Shown piece by piece: positions 50,931 through 64,000 of a stretch of DNA of 64,000 nucleotides. The notes beneath the pieces are model-generated. The model was not told where the DNA came from. It was given only the letters and a program-made list of their open reading frames with translations, and did not search any database. The translations under genes were made by a program, and so were the position numbers. Numbering within the stretch: the stretch's first letter is position 1; each line of letters starts with the position of its first letter. Origin of the DNA: Brevibacterium sp. CBA3109 (GTDB taxonomy: Bacteria; Actinomycetota; Actinomycetes; Actinomycetales; Brevibacteriaceae); contig NZ_CP158281.1 of assembly GCF_040256645.1 (NCBI RefSeq), positions 496,001 through 560,000 of the forward strand, in the 5' to 3' direction.

Positions 50931-53297
50931 TCAGCCGAAGTGCTTCGGCAGCGTCCCCTCATGGGTTTCGCGCAGCTCGTCCAGACCGATCGTGAAGTGA
51001 TCGACGACCTCGAGGACCGGAGCCTCATCGCCGGTGTCGGTCATGCCGATGCGGATGAACGGGAAGTGCCTGGCGGTGCACATGTCCTTGAATCGGACCT
51101 CTTCGGACCTGGGCACGGCCACGATCGTACGGGCCGTGGATTCGGAGAACAGTGCGGTGAACACATCGATGTCGTCGCGTTCGCAGACCTCGTCGAGCCA
51201 GATGCGGGCCCCGGTGCCGAAGCGCAGGCAGGATTCGATCAGCGCCTGGGACAGACCGCCCTCGGACAAGTCGTGCGCGGCATCGATCATGCCGTCTCGC
51301 GAGGAGTTGATGAGGATCTCACCCAGTTCCTTCTCCGTGCCCGGCTTGTACTGCGGTGGCACTCCGCCGAGGTGGCCGGCAGTCACATCGGCCCACGCCG
51401 AACCGTCGAGTTCGGCTGCGGTCGTGCCGAGCAGGTAGATGGTCTGGCCCGGTTCCTTCCAGCCGCTCGGGGTGGCCCTGGTGACGTCATCGAAGACGCC
51501 GAGGACACCGACGACCGGGGTCGGGTGGATGGCCACGCCACCGGTCTGGTTGTACAGGGAGACGTTGCCGCCGGTGACGGGAATGCCCATGTCCTGGCAC
51601 GCCTCGGCGAGGCCCTCGACGGCAGCCGCGAACTGCCACATGATCTCCGGGTCCTCTGGGGAGCCGAAGTTGAGGCAGTCGGTGACTGCGCGGGGGATGG
51701 CCCCGGCAGTGGTGACGTTGCGGTAGGCCTCGGCCAGCGCCAGTTGTGCGCCACGGGCCGGGTCGAGGTAGCAGTAGCGACCGTTGGCGTCGGTGGCGAT
51801 GGCGACGCCGAGCCCGGACTCCTCGTCGACGCGGATGACTCCGGCATCGTCGGGGAACGCCTGGGCGGTGTTGCCCTGCACGTACTTGTCGTACTGCGAG
51901 GTGATCCAGTCCTTCGAGGCCAGATTCGGTGCACCGGCGAGCTGCAGCATGGTTGCGCGCAGCGCCTCGTCACCGTCGGGCTTGACCAGGCCAGCGGCTT
52001 CCACGGTGTTCGCTGCCACCTCGGCGGTCCAGGAAGGTTCGGTCATCGGACGTTCATAGACGGGGCCGTCGTGGGCGACAGAGCGAGGCGGCACATCGAC
52101 GATGACGTCGCCGTGCCATTCGATGATGAGGCGTTCGGAGTCGGTGACCTCGCCGAGCACGGATGTCTCGACGTCCCATTTGCCCACAATCGCCAGGAAA
52201 TCATCCAGGCGTTCAGGCGTGACGACGGCCATCATCCGCTCCTGCGACTCCGACATGAGGATCTCCTCAGGGGTCAGAGTCTCATCGCGCAGCAGCACGT
52301 CGTCGAGGGCGATGTGCATGCCACCGTCACCGTTCGAGGCCAGTTCCGAGGTGGCGCAGCTGATGCCGGCGGCTCCGAGGTCCTGGATACCTTCGACCAC
52401 GCCTGCGTGGAAGAGTTCAAGGCAGCATTCGATGAGGACCTTCTCCGCGAAGGGGTCGCCCACCTGGACGGCCGGGCGCTTCGACGGCTTCGTATCGTCG
52501 AAGGATTCCGAGGCGAGGATCGAGGCCCCGCCGATCCCGTCGCCACCGGTGCGGGCGCCGAAGAGGATGACCTTGTTGCCCTTGCCGGACGCATTGGCCA
52601 GACGAATGTCCTCGTGCCGCATGACGCCGACAGCGAGGGCGTTGACCAGGGGGTTTCCCTGGTACACGGAGTCGAAGACGGTCTCTCCGCCGATATTGGG
52701 CAGGCCGAGTGAGTTGCCGTAGTTGCTGATTCCGGAGACGACTCCGTGGAGCACACGTGAGGTGTCGGGGTGGTCGATGGCACCGAAGCGCAGCTGATCC
52801 ATCACGGCCACGGGGCGGGCGCCCATCGAGATGATGTCGCGCACGATTCCGCCCACACCGGTGGCTGCACCCTGGTGGGGTTCGACGTAGCTGGGGTGAT
52901 TGTGGGACTCGACCTTGAAGGTCACAGCCCATCCGTGGCCGATGTCGACGACGCCGGCGTTCTCACCGATGCCCACGAGCAGGTGCTTCTTCATGTCTTC
53001 GGTGACCCGGTCACCGAACTTCGACAGGTGGACCTTCGATGACTTGTAGGAGCAGTGTTCTGACCACATGACCGAATACATCGCCAACTCCGCCGAGGTG
53101 GGGCGACGTCCCAAGATCTCGCGGATCTGCGCGTATTCGTCGGCCTTGAGGCCGAGGTCGGCATAGGGCTGATCGACGTCGGGATTCGCAGCGGCGAACT
53201 CGACGGTCTCCTTGACTTGTCTGGAAGTGGCCTGAGCGGGATCGCTCTGCTGGGATTCGACCTGCGTGGAATTCGCAGAGTTGAGGTTACTCGACAT
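50931..53297 (-). CDS. purL: Phosphoribosylformylglycinamidine synthase subunit PurL
   Basis: A 788-residue enzyme of purine biosynthesis that, with PurQ and PurS, turns FGAR into FGAM using glutamine and ATP. Its length fits the small, three-subunit form; purQ and purS are not in the window. Marks include S-E-H-C-S-Y-K-S-S (about 75-83), V-E-S-H-N-H-P-S with the catalytic His, [12 protein letters not shown] and [13 protein letters not shown]. The start at 53297 follows AAGAGGAC. It is not in an operon within the window. Confidence 0.97.
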   Translation of the reverse strand: MSSNLNSANSTQVESQQSDPAQATSRQVKETVEFAAANPDVDQPYADLGLKADEYAQIREILGRRPTSAELAMYSVMWSEHCSYKSSKVHLSKFGDRVTEDMKKHLLVGIGENAGVVDIGHGWAVTFKVESHNHPSYVEPHQGAATGVGGIVRDIISMGARPVAVMDQLRFGAIDHPDTSRVLHGVVSGISNYGNSLGLPNIGGETVFDSVYQGNPLVNALAVGVMRHEDIRLANASGKGNKVILFGARTGGDGIGGASILASESFDDTKPSKRPAVQVGDPFAEKVLIECCLELFHAGVVEGIQDLGAAGISCATSELASNGDGGMHIALDDVLLRDETLTPEEILMSESQERMMAVVTPERLDDFLAIVGKWDVETSVLGEVTDSERLIIEWHGDVIVDVPPRSVAHDGPVYERPMTEPSWTAEVAANTVEAAGLVKPDGDEALRATMLQLAGAPNLASKDWITSQYDKYVQGNTAQAFPDDAGVIRVDEESGLGVAIATDANGRYCYLDPARGAQLALAEAYRNVTTAGAIPRAVTDCLNFGSPEDPEIMWQFAAAVEGLAEACQDMGIPVTGGNVSLYNQTGGVAIHPTPVVGVLGVFDDVTRATPSGWKEPGQTIYLLGTTAAELDGSAWADVTAGHLGGVPPQYKPGTEKELGEILINSSRDGMIDAAHDLSEGGLSQALIESCLRFGTGARIWLDEVCERDDIDVFTALFSESTARTIVAVPRSEEVRFKDMCTARHFPFIRIGMTDTGDEAPVLEVVDHFTIGLDELRETHEGTLPKHFG

Positions 53298-53423
53298 GTC
53301 CTCTTAACGGCCCTTTCATACGACACGGCATCACAGTCAATCTTAGCCGTGCTGTGGGTGAGGAGCGGAAGCCGGTCTCATAGGCGGCCGGAACCGCCGA
53401 TTTCATCGGGCATATTCGGCAAT

Positions 53424-53429
53424 TAGAAT
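53424..53429 (+). promoter_or_regulatory. -10 hexamer for a leaderless start (trhO)
   Basis: TAGAAT ends 7 nt before the ATG at 53437. A possible -35 TTCATC lies 16 nt upstream of it. No ribosome site is present. Confidence 0.6.
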
Positions 53430-53436
53430 ATGTGCC

Positions 53437-54348
53437 ATGGCAACTCCCAAGATCGTCTTGTTCTACGTATTCACCCCCTTGGCAGATCCCGAGGCGGTCA
53501 AACTGTGGCAGCACACGCTGGCCGACAGCCTCGGGCTCACGGGGCGCGTGATCGTGTCGAAGGACGGCATCAACGCCACCATCGGCGGTGACATCTTCGA
53601 CGTCAAACAGTATGTGCGGGCGACGCGATCCTACGAGCCATTCAGGAAGGCCGACATCAAATGGTCAAATGGCGAAGGTGACGATTTCCCACGGCTGAGC
53701 GTCAAGGTCCGGCCCGAGCTCGTGACCTTCGGCACCGACGATGAGATCACGGTGACCGAGACCGGAGTCGAAGGCGGCGGTGAGCACCTCAAGCCCGGAG
53801 CCCTGCACAAACTCCTCGACGAACGCGGCGATGACGTCGTCTTCTTCGACGGACGCAATGCGATGGAGGCCCAGATCGGAAAGTTCCGTGATGCGATCGT
53901 GCCCGAAACGGACACCACCAAGGACTTCCTCGCCGAGATCGAATCGGGGAAGTACGACGATCTCAAGGGCAAACCGGTCGTGACCTACTGCACCGGCGGC
54001 ATCCGCTGCGAGGTCCTGTCCGTGCTGATGAAGAACCGTGGCTTCGAAGAGGTCTACCAGCTTGACGGCGGAATCGTCCGCTACGGCGAGACCTTCGGCA
54101 ACACGGGGTACTGGGATGGTTCCCTCTATGTCTTCGACAAACGCATGCACGTGGAGTTCGGCGATGGAGCCGAATCGATCGGTCACTGCGTCTCGTGCGA
54201 GAAGGCGACCCCGAACTTCGTCAACTGCGCCAACCTGGACTGCCGACTGCAGTATCTGCGCTGTGAGGACTGCACGGAGAAGAATCGTCAGCCCTACTGC
54301 CCCGATTGTGTGCACGCAGGGATCCCCGCCGAGGCAGCCGCCGGCTGA
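53437..54348 (+). CDS. trhO: tRNA uridine(34) hydroxylase TrhO, rhodanese-like
   Basis: A 303-residue protein of the YceA/TrhO family that uses oxygen to hydroxylate U34 of tRNA. The N-terminal part has [13 protein letters not shown] and [11 protein letters not shown]; the rhodanese domain follows with its active-site Cys in [11 protein letters not shown] near 188-192; and the C-terminal part carries paired cysteines (H-C-V-S-C-E, N-C-A-N-L-D-C, C-E-D-C, C-P-D-C) that fit a zinc site. Length is normal. It appears leaderless. It is divergent from purL. Confidence 0.93.
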   Translation: MATPKIVLFYVFTPLADPEAVKLWQHTLADSLGLTGRVIVSKDGINATIGGDIFDVKQYVRATRSYEPFRKADIKWSNGEGDDFPRLSVKVRPELVTFGTDDEITVTETGVEGGGEHLKPGALHKLLDERGDDVVFFDGRNAMEAQIGKFRDAIVPETDTTKDFLAEIESGKYDDLKGKPVVTYCTGGIRCEVLSVLMKNRGFEEVYQLDGGIVRYGETFGNTGYWDGSLYVFDKRMHVEFGDGAESIGHCVSCEKATPNFVNCANLDCRLQYLRCEDCTEKNRQPYCPDCVHAGIPAEAAAG

Positions 54349-54420
54349 CCTGCGTCGTGCAGTGAGTGGCTCAGCTGGGCCGTCCGGTCGGCCGGGCGGG
54401 GAATCTGGCTGCTCGGATCG

Positions 54421-55440
54421 TCAGCGCAGGAGACTCTTCGTCGCCGCCCTGATATCTGTCCATTTGAACTCGAACCCTGCTTGTTCCAGGCGCTTGGGCA
54501 GCACCCACCTGCTCTTGAGCACCAGCTCCGACTCCTGCCGGAGGACGAACATCCCGATCTCCAGCAGCCAACGTGGTGCCGGAATACCGATCGGCATCCG
54601 TACGCCACGTCGCAGGGACGCCATCAGTCTGGTGTTGTCCGAGACGCCGGGGCTCGAGACGTTGATGGGTCCGGTCATCTCCTCATGCGCATCGATGAAT
54701 CGGATCGCACGCACAACATCGTCGATATGGACCCAGCTGAACCGCTGCCTGCCATGACTGAGTCGATGCCCGTGCCAGACACGGGGGCCTGAAGCATCGG
54801 GCCCGATTCCGCGGTACCGAGTGTGGCCGAACCACCGCCCCTCCAGCTGAGGTCCGCCGGCCCCGAACCTGGCTGCGGTCGCGAGCATGTTCAGCGCGGC
54901 ACCATCCCCGAGCACGATCGCCAAACGCATCGCCACTCGTCTGGTCTTGGGCAGATCGCCACGGAAGAACTCCCGTTCCCAGCCCTTGGCCACGTCAACG
55001 GAGAAGCCCTCGCCGAGGTCTCCATCGTCCTCGGTCTGCGGCCGGTCCATGGCATAGCGGTAGACGGTGGCCGTGCTCGAGTTGATCCACAAACGCGGAG
55101 GCGCCGAGGCGGCCCTGACCGCATCGTTCAATGTCCGAGTCGTCGTGACTCGGGAGTCCCAGACGTCCTGCCGGTTGCGATCGTTGTATCGGCACCCCAC
55201 GCTGCGGCCAGCGAGGTTGATGAGCAGATCGGCGCCATCGACTACGGCAGCGATCCCTTCGAGATCGTCCCAGGAGACATGTGAGCCCGAGGAGGAGGCC
55301 CGGCCAATGGTGCGCACCCGGTAACCCCACGACTGGAGAGGAGCGAGGAGTGATCCGCCGATGAAACCGGAGGCTCCGGCGATGACAGCCATCGGCGACG
55401 AGTCGTCGTCGGGCTGAGGAGACCAATTTTCTGCAGTCAT
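54421..55440 (-). CDS. TIGR01777/DUF1731 family SDR-like protein (second copy)
   Basis: A 339-residue extended short-chain-dehydrogenase-like protein. V-I-A-G-A-S-G-F-I-G-G (about 18-28) binds a nucleotide, D-L-L-I-N-L-A-G-R-S-V follows, and T-A-T-V-Y-R-Y-A replaces the usual active-site Tyr segment. The C-terminus has the DUF1731 end (VLPKRLEQAGFEFKWTDIRA). It lacks the N-terminal cyclase-like domain of the paralogue at 47299. The start at 55440 has TACCGT 6 nt upstream and no ribosome site. Its function is unknown. Confidence 0.87.
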   Translation of the reverse strand: MTAENWSPQPDDDSSPMAVIAGASGFIGGSLLAPLQSWGYRVRTIGRASSSGSHVSWDDLEGIAAVVDGADLLINLAGRSVGCRYNDRNRQDVWDSRVTTTRTLNDAVRAASAPPRLWINSSTATVYRYAMDRPQTEDDGDLGEGFSVDVAKGWEREFFRGDLPKTRRVAMRLAIVLGDGAALNMLATAARFGAGGPQLEGRWFGHTRYRGIGPDASGPRVWHGHRLSHGRQRFSWVHIDDVVRAIRFIDAHEEMTGPINVSSPGVSDNTRLMASLRRGVRMPIGIPAPRWLLEIGMFVLRQESELVLKSRWVLPKRLEQAGFEFKWTDIRAATKSLLR

Positions 55441-55446
55441 GAAGCG

Positions 55447-55452
55447 ACGGTA
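55447..55452 (-). promoter_or_regulatory. -10 hexamer for a leaderless start (TIGR01777-type gene)
   Basis: TACCGT on the minus strand ends 6 nt before the ATG at 55440. No ribosome site is seen. Confidence 0.45.
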
Positions 55453-55551
55453 ACACCTGCAAAACCGCGCACTGGCGGGGATCTGCATACTCCCAACTCA
55501 CTCAGTCGCGCCAGGTGTGGTGGGCGTCACCGTGCGAGATCGGATTTCGAG

Positions 55552-55581
55552 TTGCGTGGCAGTCCTGGCCTGGTCTAGAGT
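55552..55581 (+). promoter_or_regulatory. Candidate rRNA operon promoter
   Basis: TTGCGT (55552-55557), 18 nt, TAGAGT (55576-55581). It would give a leader of about 390 nt that includes the boxA-like element, as expected for rRNA operons. Confidence 0.55.
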
Positions 55582-55761
55582 TGTATCTCGTTGCCCCGCA
55601 GAAAACGAGTTCTTCTCGAACAGTTTTCACCGGGTGTGACCAGCACAAACACAGTTTGGTTGGGTCACACGAGAATGTGGGTAGCAGCAACATAATTGAA
55701 ACTGACACCCCTGGTGTACGGGCCTTGCCTTCGTGGTGGGTTCGGTGACGGGTGAGTGTGT

Positions 55762-55775
55762 GTGGTTTGAGAATC
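55762..55775 (+). promoter_or_regulatory. boxA-like antitermination element, leader copy
   Basis: GTGGTTTGAGAATC occurs here and again, identical, in the 16S-23S spacer at 57817-57830. Actinobacterial rRNA leaders and spacers carry such TTGAGAA-type boxA elements bound by Nus factors. Confidence 0.65.
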
Positions 55776-55979
55776 CAATAGCGTATTTGTTTGAACAGAT
55801 AGTGATGCCAGAAACATTTTTTCTGGTAAGACAATCACATGTCCAGACACCAGTGTTCGTTCCCCTCGCCGGGAATGGGCACTTTGTTGTGTGTGGGTAT
55901 GAAATTTTTAGGTCAACTGCGATCACCCCGTGATCGTTGCTTGACTGTCTTGCCGGGGTTATAAACGCAACATAATTTT

Positions 55980-61072
<5,093 letters not shown>

Positions 61073-61240
61073 TCCTTTATTGTGGTTGGTGTGTGTGAGT
61101 AACATTTGTAGGGTTTCACGAGACGTTCTTTGTGATGAGTCACGTTATGTGTGGTGTTCGCGTTCGCTGTACGGTTCTTGGACCGCTACTGACTCTTTGA
61201 GGACTGTGTGTTCTTGGGGTGGTAGTTGGTTTGTTGGTTT

Positions 61241-61360
61241 TGCGGTGGTGATAGTGGTGGGGAAACGCCCGGTTAACCGTTCCGATCCCGGTAGCTAAGC
61301 CCATTCGCGCTGATGGTACTGCAACTTGGTGGTTGTGGGAGAGTAAGTGACTGCCGCAAT
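61241..61360 (+). rRNA. rrf: 5S ribosomal RNA
   Basis: About 120 nt. Helix I pairs TTGCGG at the 5' end with CCGCAA at the 3' end. The conserved core GGGAAACGCCCGGTTA, TTCCGATCCCGG, AGCTAAGCCC and GATGGTACTGC are all present. It lies 168 nt after 23S and just before a strong terminator. Confidence 0.93.
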
Positions 61361-61368
61361 ATTCTTTG

Positions 61369-61419
61369 GGAGGGGGAGTGCTCGCTGATTTGGTTCAGCG
61401 AACACTCCCCCTCCTTTTT
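61369..61419 (+). terminator. Rho-independent terminator of the rRNA operon
   Basis: A 12-bp stem (GGAGGGGGAGTG with CACTCCCCCTCC) continues, after one mismatch, into 7 more pairs (TCGCTGA with TCAGCGA) and is followed by TTTTT. It is the strongest terminator in the window. Confidence 0.93.
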
Positions 61420-61470
61420 GCTATTCACCCACAGCAACCGCCCATGTGAGCGGCCCGCGTTGTCGGGTGT

Positions 61471-61938
61471 TCAGCGTGTGGGCACGGTGAGGGTGGCTTT
61501 GGCGCGATCCATGACGACGTGGGTGCTGAAGCGTCGCACGTTGTCGTTGGCGAAGAACAGCTGTCGTGTCAGTTCCGTATACTCCTGCATGTCTCTGACC
61601 ATGAGGATGAGGACGAAGTCCCATTCTCCTGCCACGTAGTAGCACTGCTGAACCTGCCGACAGTCGACGAACGAGGATCGGACTTCGTCGAGTATGTCGA
61701 GCTGTTCGCTTTCCACCGCAATGTGGACGATGACAGTCACTGGACGACCGAGCTTCTCCGGAGCCACGGTGACAGCGCTTCCCGTGATGACGCCAGAGTC
61801 GGTCAATCGCCGCATTCGACGATTCACTGCCGCCGTCGAAAGCCCAACTCTGGTACCTAAGGCGGACTGGGCCAGTCGAGCATCGTGCTGCAGAATGTCG
61901 AGAATCTCGAGGTCGATGGTGTCCAAGGCGGTGTCCAT
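61471..61938 (-). CDS. Lrp/AsnC family regulator
   Basis: A 155-residue regulator. The N-terminal helix-turn-helix (about 5-55) reads LDTIDLEILDILQHDARLAQ then R-V-G-L-S-T-A-A-V-N-R-R-M-R-R-L. The C-terminal RAM domain (about 65-150) senses amino acids; G-E-W-D-F-V-L is its ligand-loop signature. The start at 61938 has CAAACT 6 nt upstream and no ribosome site, so it may be leaderless; the frame is open to 62037. It is divergent from the M20/ammonia-lyase genes and probably controls them in response to an amino acid. Confidence 0.9.
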   Translation of the reverse strand: MDTALDTIDLEILDILQHDARLAQSALGTRVGLSTAAVNRRMRRLTDSGVITGSAVTVAPEKLGRPVTVIVHIAVESEQLDILDEVRSSFVDCRQVQQCYYVAGEWDFVLILMVRDMQEYTELTRQLFFANDNVRRFSTHVVMDRAKATLTVPTR

Positions 61939-61944
61939 GTCAAC

Positions 61945-61950
61945 AGTTTG
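61945..61950 (-). promoter_or_regulatory. -10 hexamer for a leaderless start (Lrp gene)
   Basis: CAAACT on the minus strand ends 6 nt before the ATG at 61938. It differs from TANNNT at the first base, so it is weaker than the others. Confidence 0.4.
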
Positions 61951-62056
61951 CGGCAGCTGGGCCCGGGGCGCAATCTTTATGCGCGTCGAGCCGGACGAAC
62001 ACAGGGTTTGTTCCATCCACGTTGTACACATTCGCATGGTGTCCGATGATGAGGAT

Positions 62057-63232
62057 ATGACTCATCATCCTGTGACGCTCGCGCACGAAGCGCGAAGGTA
62101 CTTGCACCAGCATCCTGGCATCGGCTTCGCCGTTGATCAGGCCGGCGAGTACATCGCCCGTATCTGTACGTCACTGGGGTGGACAGTCACCCGCGGCATC
62201 GGCGGTACCGGTGTGGTCGCCACAATGAGCAGAGGGTTCAGCCCCCGCTCGATCGCACTGCGCGCGGACATGGACGGTCTGGCGATCACAGAGGCAACAG
62301 GACTCGACTACGCGTCTGACAACCTGGGGGCGATGCATGCCTGCGGACACGACGGGCATATGGCCATGCTTATGGGAACTGCCGCGACATTGTCTGCGAG
62401 CCCCGGCTTCGATGGCACAGTCCACATGTTCTTCCAGCCCGCGGAGGAGCCGGGCACGGGCGCCGAAGCGATGATCGCGGACGATCTCTTCGCCCGCTTC
62501 CCCGTCGAGGCCGTCTACGGGCTCCACAACATACCGGGCATCCCGGAAGGTGAGTTCCATGTGCGGTCGGGTCCCATCATGGCGGCTGAGGACAACTTCG
62601 AGATCAACATCGTCGGTCGTGGCGGCCATGCCTCAGCGCCGCATCTGGTCATCGATCCGATGATCATCGGCGCCGAGCTTGTCCTTGCCCTGCAGTCGAT
62701 CGTGTCTCGTTCGACCGACCCGCTTCACGCTGTCGTTGTCTCCTGCACGGAGCTCGTCACCGATGGGGCACGAAATGCAATTCCGAGCACTGTGACGATC
62801 AAAGGCGACGTGCGTACCTTCACCGAGGAGAACAGCCGACTCGTCGAACAGCGCATCCACGAGATCGCTGGCGGCATCGGCTCCGCCCACAGAGCCGGCG
62901 CCACCGTGTCCTACAGCCGCGTATTCCGTCCCACAGTCAATGACCCGGATTGCGTGGCCGAGTTTGCTGTGGCGGCCGCCTCGGCGCTTGGTGAGGACCG
63001 AGTGAACGCCGACTGCCAGCCCATCACAGCCAGCGAGGACTTTGCCGCGTATGCGCGCGAGGTTCCCGCCTGTTTCGGATTCCTCGGCACTGGAATCATC
63101 TCGGCCGAGGGCGATGGCGCCACTCCTCTGCACAGCAGCATCTATGACTTCAACGACGCCATCCTCGAGGCGGGCATCGCCGTCTTTTCGAGCCTGGTGC
63201 GCTCAGCCCTCCCAGACAGGACTCCTTCATGA
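62057..63232 (+). CDS. M20 family amidohydrolase
   Basis: A 391-residue metal-dependent amidohydrolase of the hippuricase/N-acyl-amino-acid hydrolase type. Metal sites lie in HACGHDGHMAM (about 95-105) and PAEEPGTGAE, with L-H-N-I-P-G following. A lid domain begins near E-D-N-F-E-I-N-I-V-G-R-G-G-H-A-S-A-P-H. The start is uncertain: 62057 gives a normal N-terminus but its GAGG is very close, while 62036 (398 residues) could be leaderless. Its stop overlaps the ammonia-lyase start (ATGA). In this setting it may free an amino acid for the lyase. Confidence 0.88.
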   Translation: MTHHPVTLAHEARRYLHQHPGIGFAVDQAGEYIARICTSLGWTVTRGIGGTGVVATMSRGFSPRSIALRADMDGLAITEATGLDYASDNLGAMHACGHDGHMAMLMGTAATLSASPGFDGTVHMFFQPAEEPGTGAEAMIADDLFARFPVEAVYGLHNIPGIPEGEFHVRSGPIMAAEDNFEINIVGRGGHASAPHLVIDPMIIGAELVLALQSIVSRSTDPLHAVVVSCTELVTDGARNAIPSTVTIKGDVRTFTEENSRLVEQRIHEIAGGIGSAHRAGATVSYSRVFRPTVNDPDCVAEFAVAAASALGEDRVNADCQPITASEDFAAYAREVPACFGFLGTGIISAEGDGATPLHSSIYDFNDAILEAGIAVFSSLVRSALPDRTPS

Positions 63233-64000
63233 CTCGCGAAGAACACTCACTGATGACCCCGGATTGGTTTGCCAATGCTCGAGATTCGACGTGGACCGTG
63301 GCAGAGACGGCCGACGACGCCTACGATTTCCATCGTTCGCTCGACGCATACGCTCCGACGGCACTCGTCGAGCTTCCCGACCTGGCCGACGAACTCGGCG
63401 TCGGGCATGTCTTCGTCAAAGACGAATCGACACGGCTTGGTCTGCCGGCGTTCAAGGCGCTCGGGGCTTCCTGGGCCGTGCACAGAGCTCTCCGAGCGCA
63501 CACGAGCAGGCAGGTGCTGCCCCCGACGGTCGGGTCGCCCGCCCCTGCGAAGGCGGCGGTCGTCACAGCCACGGACGGAAATCATGGTCGCGCGGTCGCC
63601 CGATTCGCCAGACTCGCTGGACGAGCCGCAACGATCTATATCCCGGTTGGAGGCATCCACCCATCCGCTGTAGTCGCGATCAAGGAAGAGGGCGCACGGA
63701 TCGTCGAGGTGGCTGGGGACTATGACGAGGCGGTGGCCGAATCGGCTCGCGCTACGGAGCAATCCGGGGATGTCCTCGTCCAGGACACTGCGTGGGACGG
63801 CTACGAAGAGGTCCCGCAATGGATCGTCGACGGATACCTGACACTGTTCAAGGAGATCGACGCGCAGCTGCGGGAGCGGGATCACTCGCAACCTGACCTG
63901 GTGTTCGTGCCGACTGGCGTCGGGTCACTGCTGCAGGGCGCCCTCGCCCACTATCGGAGCGAAACCACGTGCCCCGGTACTGCTGTCGTCTCCGTCGAGC
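63229..64000 (+). CDS. dpaL: Diaminopropionate ammonia-lyase (partial, runs off the window)
   Basis: The first 257 residues of a PLP fold-type II enzyme; the 3' end is cut by the window edge. KDESTRLGLPAFKALGASWA carries the PLP lysine (Lys76), TATDGNHGRAVARFARLAG (114-132) follows, and P-T-G-V-G-S-L-L-Q-G is the phosphate loop. These forms match diaminopropionate ammonia-lyase, which turns 2,3-diaminopropionate into pyruvate and ammonia, better than threonine deaminase. It overlaps the M20 gene by four bases. E. coli ygeX-ygeY shows the same lyase plus M20 pairing. Confidence 0.8.
   Translation, partial: MTREEHSLMTPDWFANARDSTWTVAETADDAYDFHRSLDAYAPTALVELPDLADELGVGHVFVKDESTRLGLPAFKALGASWAVHRALRAHTSRQVLPPTVGSPAPAKAAVVTATDGNHGRAVARFARLAGRAATIYIPVGGIHPSAVVAIKEEGARIVEVAGDYDEAVAESARATEQSGDVLVQDTAWDGYEEVPQWIVDGYLTLFKEIDAQLRERDHSQPDLVFVPTGVGSLLQGALAHYRSETTCPGTAVVSVE

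Larger units (their letters stand above)
55441..55979. other. rRNA operon promoter and leader region
   Basis: 539 nt without a protein gene. It holds the promoter of the divergent gene, a candidate rRNA promoter (55552-55581), a boxA-like sequence (55762-55775) and the 16S leader. A second promoter-like pair (55937-55965) lies too close to the 16S 5' end to be the main one. Confidence 0.65.

Noticed and set aside
50799-52712. 637-residue plus-strand frame opposite purL
   Set aside because: purL is complete and strongly conserved on the minus strand; the plus frame has no recognisable domain.
55937-55965. TTGCTT-17-TATAAA promoter-like pair just before 16S
   Set aside because: Transcription from it would start about 8 nt before the mature 16S end and skip the boxA-like element, so it is unlikely to be the main promoter. 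It could be a minor start or chance.

Overview
The window is chromosomal DNA of a high-GC actinobacterium, most likely Brevibacterium. The complete 16S-23S-5S operon near the right end reads as Brevibacterium-like, and codon use, GTGA/ATGA gene overlaps and many leaderless-looking starts fit Actinobacteria. Two BCCT-type osmolyte carriers and a choline-sulfate module suit a salt-tolerant lifestyle.

Layout. 1-10.6 kb: a DUF3151 gene, then a long run of minus-strand genes: a BCCT carrier; a TetR-led four-gene operon (acyl-CoA-dehydrogenase-like protein, PIG-L deacetylase/NodS-like methyltransferase fusion, family-2 glycosyltransferase); a GlsB-type membrane protein; a fluoride operon (universal stress protein, two CrcB/FluC channels) behind what I read as a fluoride riboswitch; and a PLP aminotransferase. 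10.9-20 kb: purA, a DUF1989 protein, a GPH-type carrier translationally coupled to an S1P-lyase-like PLP decarboxylase, an AraC regulator, a VOC protein and a NimR/NimT-like divergent pair. 20-24.6 kb: a GAF regulator divergent from a flavin monooxygenase, then a DUF559/AbiEi-like nuclease-fold gene bracketed by two copies of a 61-nt palindromic element. 24.6-32.8 kb: two TetR genes, an acyl-CoA ligase coupled to a single-chain biotin-dependent acyl-CoA carboxylase, and a DHA2 exporter behind a perfect 22-bp palindrome. 32.9-48.7 kb: a tripartite tricarboxylate transporter (tctCBA), oligopeptidase B, a TrpXYZ-type ABC importer, a second BCCT carrier, a formylglycine-generating enzyme divergent from choline sulfatase (betC), and a TIGR01777 protein. 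48.7-55.4 kb: a MetE-like protein, a small membrane protein, purL, trhO and a second TIGR01777-type protein. 55.5-61.4 kb: the rRNA operon with leader, spacer boxA-like copies and a strong terminator. 61.5-64 kb: an Lrp regulator divergent from an M20 amidohydrolase and a diaminopropionate ammonia-lyase that runs off the window.

Genes that work together: fluoride sensing and export; choline-O-sulfate uptake (proposed), sulfatase activation and hydrolysis; acid activation followed by acyl-CoA carboxylation; and an uncharacterised operon whose glycosyltransferase, deacetylase and methyltransferase recall NodC, NodB and NodS. The best candidates for something undescribed are that Nod-like operon, the palindrome-bracketed nuclease-fold gene, and the small control elements (fluoride riboswitch with an anti-Shine-Dalgarno helix, several perfect operator palindromes, ten leaderless-type starts). 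No transposase, CRISPR array or tRNA gene was seen. All family calls come from reading the sequence by eye, without database searches.
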